The notes under the pieces were generated by a model. The model had not been told where the DNA came from, did no database searches, and was given only the letters and a program-made list of their open reading frames with translations. The translations under genes were made by a program, and so were the position numbers. DNA of 44,721 nt from Gammaproteobacteria bacterium. GTDB taxonomy: Bacteria > Pseudomonadota > Gammaproteobacteria > GCA-2400775. Shown piece after piece: positions 8,091 through 17,705 of the stretch (position 1 is its first letter; every line of letters begins with the position of its first letter). The stretch is taken from contig NVRQ02000074.1 of NCBI GenBank assembly GCA_002400905.2, positions 1 through 44,721 of the forward strand, read 5' to 3'.

Positions 8091-8207
8091 TTAATGGATA
8101 CCCATCTGACTGGCCCCTATGTAATCCACTTCATTTGTAAGGTCTCCGTTAGAGCCTATTGTATATATCTTGTCATTATGAAGACAACAACCAATAAGCA
8201 CAGTCAT
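8091..8207 (-). CDS. Possible 38-residue peptide
   Basis: A short frame starts with ATG at 8207, preceded by GGAG seven bases upstream, and reads MTVLIGCCLHNDKIYTIGSN with a C-terminal half ending GASQMGIH. The ribosome site is well placed, but I know of no related family and the frame is short. It could equally be the remnant of a longer gene or chance. Confidence 0.25.
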   Translation of the reverse strand: MTVLIGCCLHNDKIYTIGSNGDLTNEVDYIGASQMGIH

Positions 8208-8513
8208 TTTTAGTCTCCACTTTCGGTGGAAAAAAATTATATATTATGTTCAATATTGTCACTTCGGATGCCGGGCGAGTCATTGCTATCCATAGCAATA
8301 TAAACAATACAATGAACAAAGAAAGTAACCATCTAACTATTTTAATAGCCAACCTCCCCCCCGGCAGTATTGGATTAAACTTGGATTACACATTCTACAA
8401 TGTCATAAATAGCACTTACCGTAACCAATGGTATCCGCCCTTCTAGTTTACGACACAGGCCCAACCAAAATCTTCCACCTCACAGAGCAAAAGCATTTAT
8501 CTTGCTTTGATCA
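8208..8513. other. Non-coding gap before purF
   Basis: AT-rich DNA with no coding frame that I can support, no tRNA and no clear repeat. It lies downstream of purF on the minus strand. No strong terminator hairpin was recognised. Confidence 0.5.
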
Positions 8514-10025
8514 TTACGAGGCGTTATAAAAATCGATGCGCGTCACTTTTGATGAACGTTTTTTCTTCGAGTTATCACTACGCATATCTTCAAGGCCCCG
8601 CAAATACTTTTTATCAATATCGCCGCTGATGTAGTCACCGTTAAAACAAGACGTTTCAAAACGATCTATATCGTCTTGCTTTCTGGAATGAACGGCTTGC
8701 TCAAGATCAGCTAAATCTTGGTAGATAAGCCAATCGGCTTCAAGGTATTCAGCAATTTCATCTTCGTTACGATCGTGCGCAATAAGCTCACTGGCAACTG
8801 GCATATCAATACCATAGACATTAGGGTAGCGCACAGGTGGCGCAGCAGAAGCGAAATACACTTTCTTGGCGCCCGCCTCGCGAGCCATTTGGATGATTTG
8901 CTTGGAGGTCGTGCCACGCACAATCGAATCATCAACCAATAAGACATTTTTACCCTTAAATTCAAGTCCAATCGCGTTCAATTTCTGCTTAACTGATTTT
9001 TTCCGTTGTTTTTGGCCTGGCATAATAAAGGTTCGACCAATATATCTATTCTTAATAAAGCCTTCACGATATTTGACCCCTAGCTTGTAGGCAAGCGGCA
9101 AAGCCGCTGTCCGACTCGTATCAGGAATAGGAATGACCACATCAATATCATGATCAGGACGTAAGCGTAATATTTTATCTGCTAAAACCTCACCCATGCG
9201 CAGACGTGCTTTATAAACAGAAATATTGTCGATAATTGAGTCTGGGCGCGCCAAATAAACATATTCAAACAAACACGGCGAATGCATTTTTGCTGGAACA
9301 CATTGGCGCGACGATAACTTACCATCCGTGCTGATATAGATCGCTTCACCCGGTTGAATATCACGTACCAAGTCAAAACCTAAGACATCTAATGCAACAC
9401 TTTCAGAGGCAACCATATACTCAGTGCCTTTTTTGGTCTTGCGCTTGCCATAGACTAAAGGACGAATACCGTACTCATCACGAAACGCGACAAGGCCATA
9501 ACCCATAATCATCGAAACCGTGGCGTAGGCACCTTTGCAACGTCGCGAAACACCGGCAACCGCATCAAAAATATCATCTTCACTCAGATCGAGCTTGCCC
9601 ATCTGTTGTAGTTCTTGAGCAAACACATTAAGCAGCACTTCAGAATCAGACTGCGTATTAATATGACGCAAGCCCTCTTTAAAAAGATCTTTCTTAAGCT
9701 CTTCAACATTAACAAGATTGCCGTTATGAGCTAAGGCAATACCATACGGCGAGTTAACAAAGAAAGGTTGTGCTTCAGCGGAGGAATCACAACCCGCTGT
9801 CGGATAACGAACATGACCAATACCGATATTGCCTTTAAGGTCTGCCATGTGTCGCGTGCGAAAAACATCGCGTACGAGACCATTCCTCTTGTGCAAAAAG
9901 AGGTGATTACCATCCGATGTCATAATGCCCGCCGCATCCTGGCCCCGATGCTGTAACACCGTTAACGCATCGTAAATAGACTGGTTAACTTTCTCTTTGG
10001 CGACAATGCCAACAACTCCGCACAT
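8514..10025 (-). CDS. purF: Amidophosphoribosyltransferase
   Basis: A 503-residue protein of normal length. It catalyses the first committed step of purine synthesis, PRPP plus glutamine to 5-phosphoribosylamine. Maturation exposes Cys2 (MCGVVGIV), the Ntn-type glutaminase nucleophile; 'HVRYPTAG' and 'LAHNGNLVN' complete the glutaminase domain. The phosphoribosyltransferase domain has the PRPP loop '[14 protein letters not shown]' near residue 365. It is the last gene of the truA...cvpA-purF cluster on the minus strand, as in Pseudomonas. A weak hairpin followed by T residues between cvpA and purF may attenuate it. Confidence 0.98.
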   Translation of the reverse strand: MCGVVGIVAKEKVNQSIYDALTVLQHRGQDAAGIMTSDGNHLFLHKRNGLVRDVFRTRHMADLKGNIGIGHVRYPTAGCDSSAEAQPFFVNSPYGIALAHNGNLVNVEELKKDLFKEGLRHINTQSDSEVLLNVFAQELQQMGKLDLSEDDIFDAVAGVSRRCKGAYATVSMIMGYGLVAFRDEYGIRPLVYGKRKTKKGTEYMVASESVALDVLGFDLVRDIQPGEAIYISTDGKLSSRQCVPAKMHSPCLFEYVYLARPDSIIDNISVYKARLRMGEVLADKILRLRPDHDIDVVIPIPDTSRTAALPLAYKLGVKYREGFIKNRYIGRTFIMPGQKQRKKSVKQKLNAIGLEFKGKNVLLVDDSIVRGTTSKQIIQMAREAGAKKVYFASAAPPVRYPNVYGIDMPVASELIAHDRNEDEIAEYLEADWLIYQDLADLEQAVHSRKQDDIDRFETSCFNGDYISGDIDKKYLRGLEDMRSDNSKKKRSSKVTRIDFYNAS

Positions 10026-10071
10026 GCAATGATCCTCGGGAATAGAATGCGTATTTTACCTGGGCAAACAC

Positions 10072-10096
10072 AAAAAAACGTCGCTAACTTGGCGTT
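10072..10096 (-). terminator. Weak terminator/attenuator-like hairpin between cvpA and purF
   Basis: On the minus strand AACGCC and GACGTT flank an 8-base loop and are followed by five or more T. One pair in the stem is mismatched, so it is weak. Since purF follows in the same direction, it could attenuate rather than end transcription. Confidence 0.3.
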
Positions 10097-10145
10097 TCCA
10101 AGCATTTCTCCTGGCATTTTCTAAAAATTTGTTGCGTATTAACCC

Positions 10146-10649
10146 TTATAGCGACCTTAGCCGTTGAAACAGTCCTTCACTAAAGTTATCAGGCATCCAA
10201 TTCAGCACTATCACCAGCAGCTCACGACTGTAGCCCAACAACATCGATTGCTCCCACCATACTTCCTCTGCCAACGGACTAATGCCAACAAAAAAAGTGA
10301 TCGTCAATACGATAATAACGCCTCGCGCTACGCCAAATATCAGGCCTAACAAACGATCCCCCAAGCTCAAGTGAACCACACTGATAAGTTTAGAGGCAAT
10401 AAAACCAATGATGGCGCCGGTAAGCACCACTGCTATAAAAATAAGAAAAAAAGCAAGCGCTTGGCGCGCAGGCTCCAGCGTAATATATTGCGTCAAATGT
10501 AATGACAGGTTTGGCCCAAAACGCAGCGCCAAGCCAAATGCCAGCAACCAACTTACAAGCGAGATAACTTGCTGAACAAACCCTCTGACCAAACTGATCA
10601 CCGTTGAAACAACGATGACAGCAATAATAATGTAGTCGACCCAAATCAT
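10146..10649 (-). CDS. cvpA: CvpA family membrane protein
   Basis: A 167-residue inner-membrane protein with four hydrophobic segments (about 3-22, 28-48, 64-86 and 100-122). It starts MIWVDYIIIAVIVVSTVISL and has the typical 'SLVRGFVQQVISLVSWLLAF' of the CvpA (colicin V production) family. The molecular role is not settled, although the family is linked to envelope stress resistance and it lies upstream of purF in many gammaproteobacteria. There is no clear Shine-Dalgarno; a MITE ends only 21 bases upstream of the ATG and may have replaced the original leader. Confidence 0.9.
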   Translation of the reverse strand: MIWVDYIIIAVIVVSTVISLVRGFVQQVISLVSWLLAFGLALRFGPNLSLHLTQYITLEPARQALAFFLIFIAVVLTGAIIGFIASKLISVVHLSLGDRLLGLIFGVARGVIIVLTITFFVGISPLAEEVWWEQSMLLGYSRELLVIVLNWMPDNFSEGLFQRLRSL

Positions 10650-10670
10650 CGATAATTACAACTAAACACT

Positions 10671-10823
10671 ATGGCCCGAGACTTTTGCACGATGTAGATT
10701 TTTCGTTAGGGCAAGGCAAAAATCGTCGAAAAAGCGCAGTTTACATGAGTAAATGAGCTTTTTGAGACTATTTTTAACACCGCCATAGCGGAAAAGATGC
10801 TTCGTGCAAAGGTCTCGGCCCAT
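10671..10823. repeat. MITE-like element with 22-bp terminal inverted repeats
   Basis: The element is 153 bp. Its ends, 10671-10692 and 10802-10823, are inverted repeats matching at 20 of 22 positions (core GAGAC-TTTGCACGA). It has no credible gene. It fills almost the whole dedD-cvpA gap: it ends one base before the dedD stop codon and 21 bases before the cvpA start. A diverged relative of its right half is at 1058-1182. No clear target duplication was seen. Confidence 0.8.
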
Positions 10824-10824
10824 G

Positions 10825-11442
10825 TTATTTAGATTCATAAGATTTAATAATAGACCGCGCACCCAGCAGCTTTTCTAACTTCGCCAAAAATGGCTCAAGC
10901 TTCGTACGGTCAGCGTTAGGACCAACCAATACACGATAGTTGACCACACCGCTGCTAACCCCTTTCTCAACAAAAACCTTGTAATTATCCGCTTTGAGGC
11001 GATCGCGTAAGGCATTTGCATTGTCAGTACTAGAAAAACTGCCCACCTGAATCACCCACTCTTGATTAGCGTTTAAGACCGGGGTTAGTGCAACACTGCT
11101 ACCCCCTGCGGCCTTACTAGAATCGATAACGGCCTTGGGCTGGCCTGCAGGCTTAGGCTCAATCTTGGGCTTGGGCTGATCAGTCGCTACCGAAAAATCA
11201 GTAGGGAAATCTTTAGGAATTGTCGGTTTACGCGGCGGCTTAGGTTTTTCTATAGGTAAGACTTTAACCGTGTGATTCGCCGGTTTTGGCGGTATATCTA
11301 CCCGCTGCAATACCTCGATCTCTTCATCATCACGACTCGGCAGAATTAAAACAATGATAATAAATAGCGCCACCAAAACGACGGTGCCCACTATACGTTG
11401 CTTGGTCTTACCGGTAGATTGTGGGCTGCTTGCGTTCGCCAT
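10825..11442 (-). CDS. dedD: SPOR-domain membrane protein, DedD-like
   Basis: About 205 residues from the ATG at 11442; a TTG at 11460 would add six. One membrane segment (about residues 14-34, 'IVGTVVLVALFIIIVLILP') is followed by a proline- and lysine-rich linker and a C-terminal SPOR domain from 'EWVIQVGSFSSTDNANALRD' to 'VLVGPNADRTKLEPFLAKLE'. SPOR domains bind glycan strands stripped of stem peptides at the division septum, so the protein likely acts in cell division. It has the same place between folC and cvpA in Pseudomonas. The MITE follows immediately after its stop. Confidence 0.85.
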   Translation of the reverse strand: MANASSPQSTGKTKQRIVGTVVLVALFIIIVLILPSRDDEEIEVLQRVDIPPKPANHTVKVLPIEKPKPPRKPTIPKDFPTDFSVATDQPKPKIEPKPAGQPKAVIDSSKAAGGSSVALTPVLNANQEWVIQVGSFSSTDNANALRDRLKADNYKVFVEKGVSSGVVNYRVLVGPNADRTKLEPFLAKLEKLLGARSIIKSYESK

Positions 11443-11653
11443 AGTACAGAGATATGCCAATCAGTGCTGAGCTGCAATCATACCATTATTGCCCCAGATA
11501 ATATTATTCGAGTGCAGGCCGCCCCATTTCATAACTTATTAATGGCCCTATTTTTCACCCTGCAGCGTTGCTCGTTGTCGCCATGGCCCACTAGAACTTC
11601 GCCTCGCGCCTTACCTGGTAATTCTAATGTTACAAAATGAGTGACCACCTACA

Positions 11654-12952
11654 CTAGCAATCAATCTCTTCCGCCAACGCCTCATCCAAAGACATGATCG
11701 CCGCCACCGTATAAAACGAACCAAAGATCACAATTCGATCCCCTGCCTCAGCCCCAGCCAACACCCCCTGCCAGGCATCCGCCGTGCTAGCATGACTATC
11801 GAGCTGCTTGGCACCCGATGCCAGCAAAGCCGTACTAAGCTGATCCAACGATGCAGCGCGCTCAGAATCCAAAGTGAAGATATGCCAGGCATCAATCAAA
11901 TTGATGAGCGGCGACACCACCCCAGCAATGTCTTTATCCGCAAAGATACTTGTCACAGCCAACGTCTTACCCGTACAAGGCAAGCTTTGTAAGCGCTTCG
12001 CTAATTCAATCGCAGCACCAGGGTTGTGCGCCACATCATAGATACGTGCCACTGGCGCAGGCACCACCTGAAACCGCGCAGACAAAGTTACGCCCCGCAA
12101 GCCCGCTCGAATATCAGATTGCGACAAAGGAAACCGCTCAGCCAAACTTTCCAATACCGCAATCGACGCCGCGGCATTAGCCAACTGCACCTCACCACGC
12201 AAAGCCGGAAACGGCAAAGCACTGCGCTGCTTAGCAACGCCATGCGCATCGGACGACCACCAAGTCCAACTAGCCACTTCTTTACGATAACCAAATTCCT
12301 CGTTAGCACCCCACCACTCAGCACCTAACTCAGCAGCCACCCGCCGCACATTAATGGGAGGGTCTGCATCGCCACACACCGCCGGGCGCCCAGCACGAAA
12401 CACCCCCGCCTTCTCTCGACCAATCGACTCGCGGTTATCACCCAACCACGCAACATGATCGATACTAATACTGGCGATCAGCGCTGCATCCGCATCCACC
12501 GCATTGGTCGCGTCTAAACGTCCACCCAAACCCACCTCAAGAATCGCCACATCCACCTTAGCCTGAGCAAAAATATCAATCGCCGCCAAAGTCCCAAACT
12601 CAAAATAGGTTAAAGGCGTCTCACCCCGCGCCCGATCAATGCGCTCAAAACTCTCACACAACGCCTCATCAGACGCAGGCTTACCCTCCACAGCGACACG
12701 TTCGTTATAACGCAAGATATGCGGCGAGGTATAAGCACCCACGCGATAACCACCTGCACGTAACATCGCCGATAATAACGCCACACACGAGCCTTTGCCG
12801 TTAGTGCCAGCAACAGTGATTACAGTGTAAGGAGGTTGCGCAAGCCCCATACTCGCAAGAACGTGTTGCACACGCTCTAACGCCATATCGACCTTTTTGG
12901 GATGTAAAGTTTCTTGCCAATCGAGCCATTGGCCAAGGGTTTGGAATCGCAT
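11654..12952 (-). CDS. folC: Bifunctional dihydrofolate synthase / folylpolyglutamate synthase
   Basis: A 432-residue Mur-ligase-like enzyme that adds glutamate to dihydropteroate and later to tetrahydrofolates, using ATP. The P-loop is 'ITVAGTNGKGSCVALLSAML' near residues 44-63; 'AILEVGLGGRLDATNA' is the Mg/substrate region, 'SISIDHVAWLGD' follows, and 'YDVAHNPGA' opens the C-terminal domain. Length is normal. It lies between accD and dedD on the minus strand, as in many gammaproteobacteria, but a 17-bp near-perfect hairpin separates it from accD and may limit readthrough. The 211 bases downstream (11443-11653) hold nothing recognisable. Confidence 0.97.
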   Translation of the reverse strand: MRFQTLGQWLDWQETLHPKKVDMALERVQHVLASMGLAQPPYTVITVAGTNGKGSCVALLSAMLRAGGYRVGAYTSPHILRYNERVAVEGKPASDEALCESFERIDRARGETPLTYFEFGTLAAIDIFAQAKVDVAILEVGLGGRLDATNAVDADAALIASISIDHVAWLGDNRESIGREKAGVFRAGRPAVCGDADPPINVRRVAAELGAEWWGANEEFGYRKEVASWTWWSSDAHGVAKQRSALPFPALRGEVQLANAAASIAVLESLAERFPLSQSDIRAGLRGVTLSARFQVVPAPVARIYDVAHNPGAAIELAKRLQSLPCTGKTLAVTSIFADKDIAGVVSPLINLIDAWHIFTLDSERAASLDQLSTALLASGAKQLDSHASTADAWQGVLAGAEAGDRIVIFGSFYTVAAIMSLDEALAEEIDC

Positions 12953-13014
12953 CGAGGTTTTCTTTGGTTGGTTCGTTAAGGTGTTATGGTAGCAGGAAGG
13001 GTTTTGTCTTTATC

Positions 13015-13055
13015 TATTATTGTTTTTCGCCTAAGAAAGGCGAAAAATAATAATA
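13015..13055. terminator. Hairpin between accD and folC (possible bidirectional terminator)
   Basis: Arms 13015-13031 (TATTATTGTTTTTCGCC) and 13039-13055 pair over 17 bp with one mismatch, around a seven-base loop. The stem has a GC-rich top and an A/T-rich base that supplies T tracts on either strand. It may end accD transcripts or reduce expression of folC. Confidence 0.65.
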
Positions 13056-13104
13056 AAAGCGTAGATTCCCTTCTCAAAAATGACGGTGCAGACGCAGATA
13101 AAAC

Positions 13105-14001
13105 CTAAGACTCTACCGCGTCCAGCGGCTCCACCACTTCCCCAGAAACCACCGGCGGCGATAACATAGACAAAACCGAATGCAATTTATCCCGCATCTC
13201 ACGACGATCAATAATCATATCGATAGCACCATGATCCAGTAAAAACTCACTACGCTGAAAACCTTCAGGTAAGGTTTCACGTACAGTTTGCTCAATCACA
13301 CGCGGGCCAGCAAAACCAATTAAAGCTTTAGGCTCACCGACATTGATATCACCCAGCATGGCGAGACTTGCTGAAACGCCACCCATGGTTGGGTCGGTTA
13401 ATACTGAAACAAAGGGAATGCCTTTTTTAGATAGGCCCGCTAAAGCAGCGCTGGTTTTGGCCATTTGCATCAAAGAGATCAAAGCCTCTTGCATGCGCGC
13501 GCCACCGCTAGCGGAGAAACATACTAACGGACAAGAGGCTTTTTCTGCGGCGGCAACAGCACGAACAAAGCGCTCTCCTACCACTGAACCCATTGATCCA
13601 CCCATAAAAGAAAACTCAAAGGCTGCGACAACTATCGGCATCTCTTTGAGCTTGCCTTTCATGACGACTAAGGCGTCACTTTCTTCGGTATTTTTTTGTG
13701 CTTGAATTAAACGATCTTTGTATTTTTTACTATCTTTAAATTTAAGCATATCTATCGGTTGCAGATCTGCCCCTATCTCTTCTTTATCACCTTCATCAAG
13801 AAACAGGTTAAGTCGAGTACGTGCACCGACACGATGATGATGATCACACTTAGGGCAAACGCTGGCGTTACGCTCTAACTCTGCGCGATACAGTATAGCG
13901 TTACACTTAGGACATTGAGACCAGAGTCCTTCAGGCACTGTTTTTTTTGACCCACCTTCGGTACGAATACGCGATGGTAATAATTTCTCAAACCAACTCA
14001 T
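13105..14001 (-). CDS. accD: Acetyl-CoA carboxylase carboxyltransferase subunit beta
   Basis: A 298-residue subunit of the carboxyltransferase that moves CO2 from biotin to acetyl-CoA to form malonyl-CoA, the first step of fatty acid synthesis. The N-terminal zinc ribbon has four cysteines (C30, C33, C49, C52). The crotonase-like fold follows, with '[16 protein letters not shown]' and the oxyanion-hole stretch '[21 protein letters not shown]'. It is followed by folC and preceded by trpA with 56 bases between, the classic trpFBA-accD-folC order. Confidence 0.98.
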   Translation of the reverse strand: MSWFEKLLPSRIRTEGGSKKTVPEGLWSQCPKCNAILYRAELERNASVCPKCDHHHRVGARTRLNLFLDEGDKEEIGADLQPIDMLKFKDSKKYKDRLIQAQKNTEESDALVVMKGKLKEMPIVVAAFEFSFMGGSMGSVVGERFVRAVAAAEKASCPLVCFSASGGARMQEALISLMQMAKTSAALAGLSKKGIPFVSVLTDPTMGGVSASLAMLGDINVGEPKALIGFAGPRVIEQTVRETLPEGFQRSEFLLDHGAIDMIIDRREMRDKLHSVLSMLSPPVVSGEVVEPLDAVES

Positions 14002-14057
14002 TCAGCTTCACTCTAACTTCTTAATGTATTTCTTAGTGTTTAAATCAGCATGGGTGC

Positions 14058-14867
14058 TTATGCTGCATTATCCATAGCGTGACGAAACTTGCTTAGTGTT
14101 TCACCAATTATGCCTGGTATCTTATCAGGCTGGTCGGCATTTTCCTCAACTATCTTAACTAGGGTGCTGCCAACAATCACTCCGTCAGCAATTGAGGCCA
14201 AATTGGCTGCATCGGCAGGTTCTCTTACACCAAAGCCAACACCAAGTGGTAATTGACTGATGCCACGTATCTCAGCCAATTTTGCTTTGACAGAATCGAT
14301 ATCAAGGTTCGCTGCGCCGGTAACGCCTTTTAATGAGACGTAATAGATAAACCCACTCGCTAACGCATTGATACGTGCGATGCGGCCTGCGTTACTGGTG
14401 GGCGCCACTAAAAAGATAGGATCGATATCTTTGCCTTTCAGTGCTGCAACTAAATCTTTCGCTTCTTCTGGCGGCATATCTACTGTTAAGACACCATCAA
14501 CTCCGGCGTTGGCGGCATTTTCTGCAAAGGCTTCATAGCCCATTGCTTCGACTGGGTTGAGATACCCCATTAACACCACCGGAGTTTCATTATTGGTTTC
14601 ACGAAAACTTTTGACCATGCCAAGCACGTCGTACAAGCTGACGTTATGCGCCAATGCGCGCTCACTAGCACGTTGAATCACGGGGCCATCAGCCATTGGG
14701 TCTGAAAATGGCACGCCTAACTCGATAATATCGGCGCCGGCTTTTACCATTGCATGCATTAGCGTGACGGTTATACCTGGCTCTGGATCACCTGCGGTGA
14801 CAAAAGGGATCAGCGCTTGACGATTAGCCTTTGCTAGATCAGCAAAACACGTGCTTATACGGCTCAT
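14058..14867 (-). CDS. trpA: Tryptophan synthase alpha chain
   Basis: A 269-residue TIM-barrel subunit that cleaves indole-3-glycerol phosphate to indole and glyceraldehyde 3-phosphate; the indole is channelled to TrpB. The catalytic Glu and Asp lie in '[22 protein letters not shown]' (about E49 and D60). The phosphate-binding '[12 protein letters not shown]' and '[10 protein letters not shown]' are present. It overlaps the trpB stop by four bases (ATGA), so the two are translationally coupled, as expected for equal amounts of a complex. Confidence 0.98.
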   Translation of the reverse strand: MSRISTCFADLAKANRQALIPFVTAGDPEPGITVTLMHAMVKAGADIIELGVPFSDPMADGPVIQRASERALAHNVSLYDVLGMVKSFRETNNETPVVLMGYLNPVEAMGYEAFAENAANAGVDGVLTVDMPPEEAKDLVAALKGKDIDPIFLVAPTSNAGRIARINALASGFIYYVSLKGVTGAANLDIDSVKAKLAEIRGISQLPLGVGFGVREPADAANLASIADGVIVGSTLVKIVEENADQPDKIPGIIGETLSKFRHAMDNAA

Positions 14868-16108
14868 ATTTCAATCCCTTCGTGCGCGGCGACGGTATGG
14901 ATATCTTTATCACCACGGCCTGACAAGCTAACTATAATCATGGCGTCTTTACCATAATTACACGCAATTTTTTTAACGTGCGCCAGGGCATGGCTGGTTT
15001 CTAGCGCTGGCATAATGCCTTCAGTACGCGTTACCTCGTGAAACGCGTCAAGCGCTTCAATATCGGTTGCCGCCGCGTATTCAGCGCGGCCACAATCTTT
15101 TAACCAGGCATGCTCGGGCCCTACGCCCGGATAATCCAAACCTGCTGAGACTGAATGGGTTTCGATAATTTGCCCTGAATCGGTTTCCATTAGATAAGTA
15201 CGGTTGCCATGCAATACACCCGGCCGACCACAGTTCAGCGGCGCCGCATGCCGACCTGTTTCCAGACCATCACCTGCAGCTTCAACACCGATTAACTCAA
15301 CGTCATGATCACCTATAAACGGGTAGAACAAGCCCATTGCATTGGAACCGCCACCGACGCAAGCAACTAGGGCTGCTGGCAATTTGCCGGTTTGTGCTAA
15401 GGCTTGCGCTCTGGCTTCACGACCAATTATCGACTGAAAATCACGCACCATCGCTGGGTAAGGATGTGGACCCGCCACAGTACCGATAATATAGAAGGTG
15501 TCATCAACGTTAGTCACCCAATCACGCATGGCTTCGTTGAGTGCATCTTTTAGTGTTTTAGAGCCTGACTCAACGGCAACCACTTCTGCACCCAATAAAC
15601 GCATGCGAAAGACATTAATCATTTGACGTTTGATGTCTTCTGAACCCATATAAACAACGCAATCCAGGCCCATACGTGCACAGACGGTGGCAGTAGCAAC
15701 ACCGTGCTGACCGGCACCGGTCTCAGCGATAACACGGGTTTTACCCATGCGTTTCGCGAGCAATGCTTGACCCACTGCATTATTAATTTTGTGCGCACCA
15801 GTGTGGTTTAAATCTTCGCGCTTAAAATAGATTTGCGCGCCACCAATGTCTTTCGACCAACGCTCGGCGTGATAGAGCGGCGACGGGCGACCAACAAACT
15901 GATTAAAGTCAGCGTCTATTTCTGCCATAAAGTCTGGATCATTACGGTAGTGCTCATAGGCTTCGCGTAATTCATCTATCGGTGCCATTAAAGTTTCAGC
16001 AGCAAAGCAACCACCGTAAGGTCCAAAGTGACCGTCTTCATCAGGCAAGTTCAACAAGTCATCAAAATCACTGTTGCGACTGTCACTATTCACTGCATCT
16101 TTAGGCAC
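14864..16108 (-). CDS. trpB: Tryptophan synthase beta chain
   Basis: A 414-residue PLP enzyme that condenses indole with serine to tryptophan. The PLP lysine is in '[22 protein letters not shown]' (about residue 105), with '[12 protein letters not shown]' and the phosphate-binding '[10 protein letters not shown]'. The first 25 or so residues before '[15 protein letters not shown]' form a polar extension slightly longer than in Escherichia coli. The start overlaps the trpF stop by eight bases, and the stop overlaps the trpA start. Confidence 0.98.
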   Translation of the reverse strand: MPKDAVNSDSRNSDFDDLLNLPDEDGHFGPYGGCFAAETLMAPIDELREAYEHYRNDPDFMAEIDADFNQFVGRPSPLYHAERWSKDIGGAQIYFKREDLNHTGAHKINNAVGQALLAKRMGKTRVIAETGAGQHGVATATVCARMGLDCVVYMGSEDIKRQMINVFRMRLLGAEVVAVESGSKTLKDALNEAMRDWVTNVDDTFYIIGTVAGPHPYPAMVRDFQSIIGREARAQALAQTGKLPAALVACVGGGSNAMGLFYPFIGDHDVELIGVEAAGDGLETGRHAAPLNCGRPGVLHGNRTYLMETDSGQIIETHSVSAGLDYPGVGPEHAWLKDCGRAEYAAATDIEALDAFHEVTRTEGIMPALETSHALAHVKKIACNYGKDAMIIVSLSGRGDKDIHTVAAHEGIEI

Positions 16109-16718
16109 TGCTCACACTCCGCATAAAAGCTTTCATTTTTTTTGCATCTTTAATGCCCTTGGCCGATTCAATACCACCGCTGACATCGACCGCAAAGGGC
16201 TGCACTTGTTCGATTGCTGAGCCAACATTCCCTGGCGTTAGCCCACCTGCTAAAATAATGGGACAATCCAGCTCGCTAGGAACACGCGCCCAATCAAAGG
16301 TTTGACCTGTGCCGCCAGCGACACCCGCTTGATAACTATCTAACAATAAACCACGTGATTTTTCGTGTTGCACTGCCAGGCCAAGTAAATCAGTCTCTTC
16401 ACGCATTCGCACGGCCTTAATATAAGGCCAGTCATAAGCTTCGCACTCTTCGGCGCTTTCATCGCCATGAAACTGCAGTAAATCTATCGGTAGCTCGGTC
16501 AACACCGCTTCCACATCATCGACCTCAGGATCAACGAACAGTGCAACAACTGTAACAAAGGCAGGCACTGCAGCGATTACTGCTAACGCTTGCTCTATGG
16601 ATACTGACCGCGGGCTTGGTGAATAAAACACCAAGCCTATCGCGTCCACGCCCAGTTTTGCTGCTACGTGCGCGTCTTCTGGACGTGTTATTCCACAATA
16701 TTTGACTCGCGTACGCAT
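16101..16718 (-). CDS. trpF: Phosphoribosylanthranilate isomerase
   Basis: A 205-residue TIM barrel starting [16 protein letters not shown]. It catalyses the Amadori rearrangement of phosphoribosylanthranilate in tryptophan synthesis. The catalytic Cys is in 'KYCGIT' and the Asp in '[17 protein letters not shown]'; 'LLQFHGDE' is the other hallmark. The ATG at 16718 is preferred over an upstream GTG at 16724, because AAGG lies seven bases before the ATG but only one or two before the GTG. It is monofunctional, separate from trpC, and heads the trpFBA group. Confidence 0.97.
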   Translation of the reverse strand: MRTRVKYCGITRPEDAHVAAKLGVDAIGLVFYSPSPRSVSIEQALAVIAAVPAFVTVVALFVDPEVDDVEAVLTELPIDLLQFHGDESAEECEAYDWPYIKAVRMREETDLLGLAVQHEKSRGLLLDSYQAGVAGGTGQTFDWARVPSELDCPIILAGGLTPGNVGSAIEQVQPFAVDVSGGIESAKGIKDAKKMKAFMRSVSSA

Positions 16719-16813
16719 CCACACACCTTATGACAGTGGCAAGCATCACCTGCCATGATCAAACGAGTAAGAATATCAGATATACCGAGGACGCATCCAG
16801 CGCTATCGCTTAC

Positions 16814-17599
16814 TTATAGACAGAAACCAAGCTCACTGGCACGCTGAGGTAGAGGCATTGAATCCGGGTATTTCACGCCAACCAGATAAAGACCGTCTGG
16901 CTTGGCAGTCACTCCACCTTGACGCCGGTCTTTGCTCGCCAACACCTCTGCCGCCCAGGATACCGGCCGTGCACCCTCACCAATCGCAATAAGTACACCG
17001 GTGATATTACGGACCATATTATGCAAAAAAGCATTAGCCTCGACTTCTATCATTATCGTTTCATTTAAGCGGCTTACTTTAATATCAATAATGTTTCGAT
17101 TAGGTGTGTGCGCTTGGCACGACGATGCACGAAATGAACTGAAATCGTGTTGGCCAAGCAGAGCTTGCGCAGCTTCATGCATCTGCGCTTCATTTAAAGG
17201 ACGTGGGTGCCAACTCATTGCGGCGGGTAAAACACCAGGACGTGCACGGCGATTAAGCAATAAATAACGGTAACGTCGTGTTAGTGCGCTAAAGCGTGCG
17301 TGAAATTCGTCATCAACGGGTTGCGCCCAATGCACGGAAATATCTTTTGGCAATGTCGACGTAACACCCAACATCCAATTGTAGGGGGCACGCGATAGCT
17401 CGGTATCAAAATGCACGACTTGCTCTAACGCATGGACGCCAGCGTCGGTTCGTCCAGCGGCAATTGTTTTAATTGTGGTGTTAGCGACCTTGCTTAATGC
17501 GGATTCTAAACAGCCCTGCACTGTACGCTGACAAGGCTGGCTTTCCCACCCTTTGAAATCGGTGCCGTTATACTCAACGCCTAAGGCAATTCTCATCAT
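16814..17599 (-). CDS. truA: tRNA pseudouridine(38-40) synthase
   Basis: A 261-residue enzyme that converts uridines 38-40 of the anticodon arm to pseudouridine. The catalytic Asp is in 'TIAAGRTDAGVHALEQVVHF' (about residue 52), with 'YRYLLLNRRARPGVL' and 'EVEANAFLHNMVRNITG', both standard TruA motifs. It starts MMRIALGVEYNGTDFKGW, and the second Met could also be used. It is the most upstream gene of the minus-strand cluster seen here, 95 bases before trpF. Confidence 0.98.
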   Translation of the reverse strand: MMRIALGVEYNGTDFKGWESQPCQRTVQGCLESALSKVANTTIKTIAAGRTDAGVHALEQVVHFDTELSRAPYNWMLGVTSTLPKDISVHWAQPVDDEFHARFSALTRRYRYLLLNRRARPGVLPAAMSWHPRPLNEAQMHEAAQALLGQHDFSSFRASSCQAHTPNRNIIDIKVSRLNETIMIEVEANAFLHNMVRNITGVLIAIGEGARPVSWAAEVLASKDRRQGGVTAKPDGLYLVGVKYPDSMPLPQRASELGFCL

Positions 17600-17705
17600 C
17601 TAGCTCGCTATCACTGCAAGTGATAGTAGTGGTTGTTAGTTGGTGTACAGATTAATTCAGCGGCGCCACTATATCACCATGCACTCTGTCTCTACGCAAA
17701 CCACG

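Noticed and set aside
8246-8446. Plus-strand frame of 66 codons downstream of purF
   Set aside because: No recognisable domain, no ribosome site, and AT-rich low-complexity residues.
10662-10862. Minus-strand frame of 66 codons across the MITE
   Set aside because: It is encoded almost wholly by the MITE and its terminal repeat; such frames are commonly mis-annotated.
16725-16813. Trp attenuator or leader peptide upstream of trpF
   Set aside because: No Trp-rich short frame or competing hairpins were visible.
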